NCBI GenBank assembly: GCA_005778045.1
Contig: SXKQ01000015.1
Span: 1-11,299 of the forward strand
Source of the DNA: Planctomycetia bacterium
GTDB taxonomy: Bacteria; Planctomycetota; UBA1135; GCA-002686595
Direction: 5' to 3'
Length of the DNA: 11,299 nt
This document shows, piece by piece, positions 7,337-11,299 of the stretch. The notes under the pieces are model-generated. The model made no database searches. It worked only from the letters and a program-made list of their open reading frames with translations, and was not told the origin of the DNA. Every line of letters begins with the position of its first letter. The stretch's first letter is position 1. The translations under genes were made by a program, and so were the position numbers.

Positions 7337-8346
7337 GCACGCTTCCTTCGATGCGTCAGGCACACCCAGGCGTAGGCAAGACCGCCGTAGAGGAAGTAGA
7401 GCTGGTGCAGGAAGAAGCCCGCGACGGCGAACAGCGGACCACGGCGCAGCAGGAACAGCGCGTACAGGGCGCGGTTGATGACGAGCACGGGGACGAGCAG
7501 CGCGAGCGGGAGCCACAGCGGCGCCCACGTCGCGCGCAGAGGCTCGAATGCGAGCGCGAGCGGCAGCGCGAGCGCCGCAAGCAGGACGAGCGCGACGCAC
7601 AGCTTCTGCGTCCACTGGAGGTTGAGGTCGCCGCCCGTCCCGGGTCGGTCGCGCAGGAGCCTAGCCCACGGGATCGCGCGCCGCGTCACGTCAACCTGCA
7701 CCATGTCGACGAGACCCCAGCGCTTGAGGTGCTTGCAGCGCACGGAGGGCACGAGCAGGATGCGCCGGCCGGACGCGACGAGGCGCATGCCGAGCTCGAT
7801 GTCCTCGATCGAAGGCACGCGATAGCTCTCGTCGAAGCCCTGCACGGCCTCGAAGTCGCTCCTGCGGATCGCTCCGCAACCCGCCCAGAACGTGCTCGCC
7901 TCGCGCGGTCCGGTCGTGTGCACGTGGTGGTGCAGCAGATTGCGGTAGTACGACACGGTGCTGCGCTCGGCCGGGTCGTCGTCGTAGGAGCCGAAGAGCC
8001 CCGCCGCACTGGGCTCGGCAGCGAGCTCGGCGTGCATGCGCGTGAGCGTGCCGGGCTCGACGACCACATCGGCGTCGATGAATACGAGCAGCGAGCCGCG
8101 GGCATGGCGCGCGCCTGCGTTGCGGGCCGCGGCCGGGCCGCTGTTGCGCTCGAGGCGGAGCACGCGGTCGGCATGCTGCCGCGCGAGCTCGGGTGCGCGC
8201 GCGCCTCGACTCGCGTCGTCGACCGCGACCAGCTCGAACGGCTCGCTCGACGCTCGCAGGGCCACGAGGCAGCGCTCGAGCTGCTCGGGCTTGTCGTGGA
8301 ACGGCACGATGACCGTGAGTTCAGGGTCGCGGGACTGCGCTGCCAT
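7333..8346 (-). CDS. Family 2 membrane glycosyltransferase
   Basis: This 337-residue protein has an N-terminal GT-A catalytic domain. ELTVIVPFHDKPEQLERCL (9-27) opens the Rossmann-like fold, LVAVDDAS (39-46) and NSGPAAARNAG (68-78) bind the nucleotide sugar, FIDAD (89-93) holds the DxD metal site, and SIEDIELGMRL (179-189) carries the ED acid pair expected of the catalytic base. The C-terminus has three hydrophobic segments at about 249-268, 276-300 and 304-330, ending in a basic THRRKRA tail. It is thus a membrane-anchored enzyme transferring a sugar from a nucleotide sugar to a lipid or surface glycan; donor and acceptor cannot be told. It resembles the dolichol-phosphate-mannose/hopene-associated branch of GT2 (weak inference). 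ATG 8346 begins the family homology; no Shine-Dalgarno sequence precedes it. It is the first gene of the operon with the DUF3604 lipoprotein and diverges from the thioredoxin/PDZ gene over 87 bases, in which I see no convincing promoter pair. Confidence 0.93.
   Translation of the reverse strand: MAAQSRDPELTVIVPFHDKPEQLERCLVALRASSEPFELVAVDDASRGARAPELARQHADRVLRLERNSGPAAARNAGARHARGSLLVFIDADVVVEPGTLTRMHAELAAEPSAAGLFGSYDDDPAERSTVSYYRNLLHHHVHTTGPREASTFWAGCGAIRRSDFEAVQGFDESYRVPSIEDIELGMRLVASGRRILLVPSVRCKHLKRWGLVDMVQVDVTRRAIPWARLLRDRPGTGGDLNLQWTQKLCVALVLLAALALPLALAFEPLRATWAPLWLPLALLVPVLVINRALYALFLLRRGPLFAVAGFFLHQLYFLYGGLAYAWVCLTHRRKRA
7342..7348 (-). promoter_or_regulatory. Shine-Dalgarno AAGGAAG of the DUF3604 gene
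   Basis: AAGGAAG on the minus strand ends 5 bases before ATG 7336, inside the last codons of the glycosyltransferase gene. It decides the start of the lipoprotein gene and supports coupled translation. Confidence 0.7.
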
Positions 8347-8433
8347 CGCGGCGAGACTAGGACAATCGCGGCCCGCGAGAAAGGCGCAGGATCGGTCGAT
8401 AAAGTGTGTGGGTCCCTCGCGGAAAAACTCGCC

Positions 8434-9783
8434 ATGCAGCTTCTGATCCAGCTCATTGCCCTGTCTGCGCCGCTCCTCGTCCAAGGCGACGCCAAGCCTT
8501 GGTCGGAGATCCTCGGGCCCTCGCGCGCCGCCTTGCCTTCGCCGGAGAAGGAAGTGAGGTGGCGTTCGGATGTCCGCGCTGCGCTCGCGGAGGCCAAGGC
8601 GAGCGATCGGCCGCTGCTCGTGACGCTGCGTTGCCTGCCTTGCAAGCAGTGCGCGGGCTTCGACGCGGCAGTGCTCGAAGGCGACGGGGGGCTCGAGGGC
8701 CTGCTCGCGCAGTTCGTCACCGTGCGCATCACGAGCGCGAGCGACCTCGACCTGCGGCTCTTCCCCGTGGAGGGCTGGCAGGATCTCGACCTGTCGTGGT
8801 GGGGCTGGATCCTCTCGCCGGAAGGGCGCATCTACTCGATCTTCGGCGGCAAGGACCACGTCGCGGACACGACGCGCATCTCGCCGGAGGCGTTCGCGAA
8901 CACGCTGCGGCGCGTGCTGGAGCACCACTACGACCCGCGGCGCGACGCGTGGGACGTCGACGGACCTGCGCCGGCGCTCGAAGGCAAGGCGCCGACTCCG
9001 CTGTCGCTGCCGGGGTTCGCGTCGTGGGAGAAGCGAGGGGCGCAGTCGCTCAAGAAGGACGGCTGCCTTCACTGCCACCAGGTGAACGAGGTGTTGCGCC
9101 AGCCCGCGCTCGACGCCGGCAAGTTCGACAAGCGGCGCGACCTGCAGCCGTGGCCGCTGCCCGAGAACATCGGCCTCGTCGTCGATCGCGACGACGGGCT
9201 GCGCGTCACGAAGGTGCTCGCGGGTGGCGCCGCGGAGAGGGCCGGTGTGCGCGCGGGTGACCGGCTGGCGGCGGCGGGGGAGCGCAAGCTCTTCGGTCAG
9301 GCGGACCTGCGCGGCGTCCTGCATCGCACGCCGGCGGAGGCGAGCGCGGTGGATTTGAAGCTCTGGCGCGGGACCGAGCTCGTGAGCGTGGCGGTCGCGC
9401 TCGCGCCGGGCTGGCGCGCCACCGAGCTCGCGTGGCGCAAGTCGATCGCCGACGGAAACATCGGCGCGCTGCCCGGCTTCGCGTGGCCCATGGCCGCCAA
9501 GCCCGAGCTGCGTCGCAAGCTCGCGATCCCGGCTGGCAAGATGGCGGTGACGCCGTGGTTCGGGAAGGAGTCCAAGGACTGGCCGGCGTGGAAGGCGGGG
9601 CTGCGCGAGGACGACGTGATCGTCGCCGTCGGTGGCGAGTCGCCGGACCTCGCCGTGCGCGACTTCATGGCGTGGTTCCGCCTGCGCTACGAGCCGGGCG
9701 ACGCGATCGTGCTGCGCGTGCGCGACGGGCGCGGGCGGGAGCGCGAGGTGCGCTACGTCGCGCCCGTGCTCGGTAAGCCCTGA
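8434..9783 (+). CDS. Exported thioredoxin-like / CxxCH / double-PDZ protein
   Basis: This 449-residue protein has a hydrophobic N-terminus (MQLLIQLIALSAPLLVQGDA) that looks like a signal peptide, though without an early positive charge. Residues about 40-165 resemble a thioredoxin_7-type fold: strand PLLVTLRC, then C67-LP-C70-KQ-C73, then QFVTVRIT. A CxxCH motif follows (C211-LH-C214-H215, GCLHCHQVNE), able in principle to bind heme c. Two PDZ-like modules follow: about 245-325 (VTKVLAGGAAERAGVRAGD) and about 340-445 (AGLREDDVIVAVGG). No protease triad is visible. From memory, NCBI uses the name 'Trx7/PDZ domain-containing (seleno)protein' for planctomycete proteins of this kind; here the redox residues are Cys, with no internal TGA. 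A role in redox or thiol handling in the periplasm is plausible but unproven. ATG 8434 was chosen for the signal peptide. The ribosome site is weak (GGAAA, 9 bases away), and an in-frame GTG 30 bases upstream would add a lysine to the signal. Confidence 0.88.
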   Translation: MQLLIQLIALSAPLLVQGDAKPWSEILGPSRAALPSPEKEVRWRSDVRAALAEAKASDRPLLVTLRCLPCKQCAGFDAAVLEGDGGLEGLLAQFVTVRITSASDLDLRLFPVEGWQDLDLSWWGWILSPEGRIYSIFGGKDHVADTTRISPEAFANTLRRVLEHHYDPRRDAWDVDGPAPALEGKAPTPLSLPGFASWEKRGAQSLKKDGCLHCHQVNEVLRQPALDAGKFDKRRDLQPWPLPENIGLVVDRDDGLRVTKVLAGGAAERAGVRAGDRLAAAGERKLFGQADLRGVLHRTPAEASAVDLKLWRGTELVSVAVALAPGWRATELAWRKSIADGNIGALPGFAWPMAAKPELRRKLAIPAGKMAVTPWFGKESKDWPAWKAGLREDDVIVAVGGESPDLAVRDFMAWFRLRYEPGDAIVLRVRDGRGREREVRYVAPVLGKP

Positions 9784-9840
9784 GTTCGAAGCGCACGGAT
9801 TCGCGCCGGCGCGGTTACCGGCCTCGGCGGGCGGGGTTGA

Positions 9841-9993
9841 GGTTCTCGAAGCTTGGCGACGCTCTCCGCGCAGCCTCGCTTCGAGAGACCGTCGCCGTCG
9901 TGCGGCGGGCGCGCGCGCGTCTTTCGGAAGGACTCGACGCGACCTGAACGCGCGCCACGCCCCACCCCAGCCAGGGCGGGGCACGCCGCACGA
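9841..9993 (+). ncRNA. Candidate structured RNA or structured 3' UTR
   Basis: Stem A: GGT+TCTCGAAGC (9841-9852) pairs with GCTTCGAGA+ACC (9878-9886, 9888-9890) with one bulged G. Alternative stem B: GGCGAC (9855-9860) pairs with GTCGCC (9891-9896), continued by CTCTC (9862-9866) with GAGAG (9883-9887); it shares bases with A, so the two exclude each other. Stem C: TCGTGCGGCG (9898-9907) pairs perfectly with CGCCGCACGA (9984-9993). Inside C are GTCTTT/AAGGAC (9919-9924, 9928-9933) and GCCCC-CCC/GGG-GGGGC (9959-9967, 9974-9982, one mismatch). The set ends in the terminator at 10001-10040. It matches no RNA family I recognise. At this GC content chance pairing is common, so confidence is low; it may simply be the long 3' UTR of the thioredoxin/PDZ gene. 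Confidence 0.25.
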
Positions 9994-10000
9994 GGCTTCG

Positions 10001-10040
10001 CGGGCCGCAGCGCTGCAACGCTGCGGCCTGTTTCTTTTTT
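10001..10040 (+). terminator. Strong Rho-independent terminator
   Basis: GGCCGCAGCG (10003-10012) and CGCTGCGGCC (10019-10028) form a perfect 10-bp stem with loop CTGCAA, extended by a C-G and a G-T pair (10001-10002 with 10029-10030). TTTCTTTTTT (10031-10040) follows. It is the only textbook intrinsic terminator in the window and reads on the plus strand. It lies about 220 bases past the thioredoxin/PDZ stop, leaving an unusually long transcribed 3' region. Confidence 0.88.
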
Positions 10041-10078
10041 ACGACCCCGGCTTCCGAGCGCGCGCTCCCGAAATGCAC

Positions 10079-10110
10079 AGCGGGCCCGCGCTCGCTCGCG
10101 CAGGCCCGCT
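10079..10110 (-). terminator. Hairpin just past the Gfo/Idh/MocA gene
   Basis: AGCGGGCC (10079-10086) pairs with GGCCCGCT (10103-10110), and CGCG (10087-10090) with CGCG (10097-10100), leaving loop CTCGCT and a 2-base bulge. It begins 22 bases after the oxidoreductase stop on the minus strand. No T-run follows (the minus strand continues GTGCATTTC), so it is either a weak terminator or an mRNA 3'-end barrier. Confidence 0.45.
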
Positions 10111-10132
10111 CCTTCCTTCGCCGGGTCTTGCC

Positions 10133-11299
10133 TCAGACCGTGCGCGTCACGCCCGGCGTCGGAATCGCGTAGCGACCCTCGCCATCGGGCATCGACGGCG
10201 GCTCCGTCGTCCACGTGAGTTCGCCGGGAGCGGCGGGCCACAGCGCGATCTTCGACGCGAGCGCGTCGGCGTAGCTGATCTCACGGCCCGAGTAGGCCGC
10301 CATGCGGCCCAGAATCGCGGTCATGGTCGAGTTCGCGCCGTACACGGCCTCGTCGTGCTCGCGCCCCTCGCGGATCGCGCGGAACAGCACGTCGTGCTCG
10401 ATCTGGTACGGATCGCCGCCCTCGGCCTTGGCCCGCCAGCGCGTTCCGTCGGCGAGCGTGATTGTGCCGCCCGAGATGTTCGCGCTGCCCTTCGGGCCGT
10501 GCGCGTGCTCGCTGACGCTCGACCACGTGTCGGCCTGGTGGCGGCAGTGCGACTGGCACACCGAGCCGTCGGCGTAGGTGAACTCGATCGCGAAGTGGTC
10601 GTAGATCTCGCCGAAGTCGACGCCCGTGCGCACCTGCCGACCACCCATGCCCTGCGCGCGCACCGGCGGGCCCTTCTTGAGCCAGTTGACGACGTCGATG
10701 TTGTGGATGTGCTGCTCGACGATGTGGTCGCCGCACAGCCAGTTGAAGTAGTACCAGTTGCGCATCTGGTACTCCATCTCGGTCTGCTGCGGCTGGCGCG
10801 GGTTGACCCACACGCCCGACGAGTTCCAGTAGCAGCGCGCGAAGTTCACGTCGCCGATCGCGCCGTCCCACAGGCGCTGCATCGTCTCGAGGTAGCGCGC
10901 GTCGTGGTGGCGCTGCAGGCCCACGCCGACCTTGAGTTGCTGCTTCTTCGCTTCCTCCGCCGCTGCCAGCACCTTGCGCACGCCCGGCGCGTCGACCGCC
11001 ACCGGCTTCTCCATGAACACGTGCCGCCCGCGCGACACGGCGTACTCGAAGTGCCACGGCCGGAAGCCCGGTTGCGTGCAGAGCAACACGACGTCGCAGT
11101 CGACGTCGATGGCCTTCTTGTAGGCATCGAGGCCGAGGAAGCGCCGCTCCTTGGGAACGTCGACCTGCCCCGGCCGCGCGCGCTCGATTTCCGCGAGGCT
11201 GCTCTCGAGCCGGTCCGCGAACGCGTCCGCCATCGCCACGAGCTTTACCGGGCCCGCCGTCGACAGCGCCTGCACCGCCGCGCCCGTGCCGCGCCCGCC
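10133..11299 (-). CDS. Gfo/Idh/MocA family oxidoreductase (partial, N-terminus beyond right edge)
   Basis: The frame is open from the right edge and 388 residues are visible. The first visible residues, GGRGTGAAVQAL, are the end of the NAD(P)-binding glycine motif, so the real start lies beyond the window; GTG at 11275 is inside the gene. Counting from the first visible residue: the Rossmann fold continues with VKLVAMADAF (18-27); VVLLCTQP (70-77) precedes the family hallmark EKP (97-99, in FMEKPVAVD); GVGLQRHHDARY (125-136) follows; and GDHIVEQHIHNIDVVNW (190-206) carries the conserved active-site histidine region. The C-terminal beta-sheet domain is complete to TGA at 10133. Such enzymes oxidise or reduce sugars, inositols or related polyols. 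The substrate cannot be read from sequence. Planctomycetes often carry many paralogues, some exported by the Tat system; the signal region is not visible here. A hairpin follows the stop at 10079-10110. Confidence 0.95.
   Translation of the reverse strand, partial: GGRGTGAAVQALSTAGPVKLVAMADAFADRLESSLAEIERARPGQVDVPKERRFLGLDAYKKAIDVDCDVVLLCTQPGFRPWHFEYAVSRGRHVFMEKPVAVDAPGVRKVLAAAEEAKKQQLKVGVGLQRHHDARYLETMQRLWDGAIGDVNFARCYWNSSGVWVNPRQPQQTEMEYQMRNWYYFNWLCGDHIVEQHIHNIDVVNWLKKGPPVRAQGMGGRQVRTGVDFGEIYDHFAIEFTYADGSVCQSHCRHQADTWSSVSEHAHGPKGSANISGGTITLADGTRWRAKAEGGDPYQIEHDVLFRAIREGREHDEAVYGANSTMTAILGRMAAYSGREISYADALASKIALWPAAPGELTWTTEPPSMPDGEGRYAIPTPGVTRTV

Larger units (their letters stand above)
9784..10132. 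other. 349-base non-coding stretch between convergent genes
   Basis: I see no convincing gene on either strand; the open frames here are Arg/Ala/Pro/Ser-rich translations of GC-rich DNA. The left part (9784-10040) is dense in inverted repeats: palindrome CGCGCCGGCGCG (9802-9813), a 12-bp bulged stem (9841-9890), a 10-bp long-range stem (9898-9907 with 9984-9993) and a terminator (10001-10040). The right part (10041-10132) holds palindrome GAGCGCGCGCTC (10056-10067) and a strong hairpin (10079-10110) next to the oxidoreductase stop. No promoter is recognisable. Confidence 0.8.

Noticed and set aside
7198..8433. In-frame upstream extension of the thioredoxin/PDZ gene
   Set aside because: It lies antisense to the glycosyltransferase and is Arg/Glu/Gln-rich. 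The signal peptide marks the true start near 8434.
8347..8433. Promoter elements between the divergent glycosyltransferase and thioredoxin/PDZ genes
   Set aside because: GATAAA and TTTATC look slightly like -10 boxes, but no -35 partner at proper spacing was seen on either strand.
8632..8652. Possible selenocysteine site at CLPCKQC
   Set aside because: All codons there are Cys (TGC) and the frame has no internal TGA, so the protein is a Cys version.
9919..9933. GGAAGGA-like hairpin tip resembling the signal recognition particle RNA
   Set aside because: Only the tip is similar. The conserved internal loops and flanking helices of 4.5S RNA are absent.
9853..10218. Possible small protein on the plus strand in the gap
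   Set aside because: Arg/Ser/Ala/Pro-rich; it runs through the terminator and into the opposite gene. There is no ribosome site.

Overview
This is a GC-rich bacterial window, with about 70% GC by eye and coding third positions almost all G or C. It reads as ordinary chromosome, most likely from a planctomycete or a relative. That guess rests on gene content: a Gfo/Idh/MocA oxidoreductase, a secreted thioredoxin-like/CxxCH/PDZ protein of a type I associate with Planctomycetota, and a DUF3604 PHP lipoprotein. No gene is a firm taxonomic marker. I see no tRNA, rRNA, CRISPR array, insertion sequence or phage gene.

Layout from left to right: (1) 1-1001, minus: an exported protein of unknown function that runs off the left edge. 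(2) 1165-2154, minus: a Kv-beta-type aldo/keto reductase interrupted by two in-frame TAA codons, both at tyrosine positions, one of them the catalytic tyrosine. (3) 2184-2894, plus: lipB (octanoyltransferase), divergent from the reductase, followed by a probable terminator. (4) 3098-5385, plus: a two-gene signalling operon encoding a stand-alone Hpt phosphotransfer protein and an HDOD-receiver-GGDEF diguanylate cyclase, joined by an ATGA overlap. (5) 8346-5396, minus: an operon of a membrane family-2 glycosyltransferase and a DUF3604/PHP lipoprotein, also joined by an ATGA overlap. It converges on the signalling operon with a hairpin at the meeting point. (6) 8434-9783, plus: the thioredoxin-like/CxxCH/double-PDZ exported protein, then a structured 3' region ending in a strong intrinsic terminator. 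(7) 11299-10133, minus: a Gfo/Idh/MocA oxidoreductase whose N-terminus lies beyond the right edge.

The units look independent; no single pathway links them. In the signalling pair the Hpt protein probably relays phosphate to the receiver of its neighbour and so tunes c-di-GMP synthesis, but no histidine kinase is present. The glycosyltransferase/DUF3604 pair and the thioredoxin/PDZ protein act at or outside the cytoplasmic membrane.

The observations most worth a second look are the two TAA-for-Tyr codons in the reductase, the Hpt plus HDOD-REC-GGDEF module, and the structured RNA-like region at 9841-10040. I did not find a clear novel defence or mobile system.
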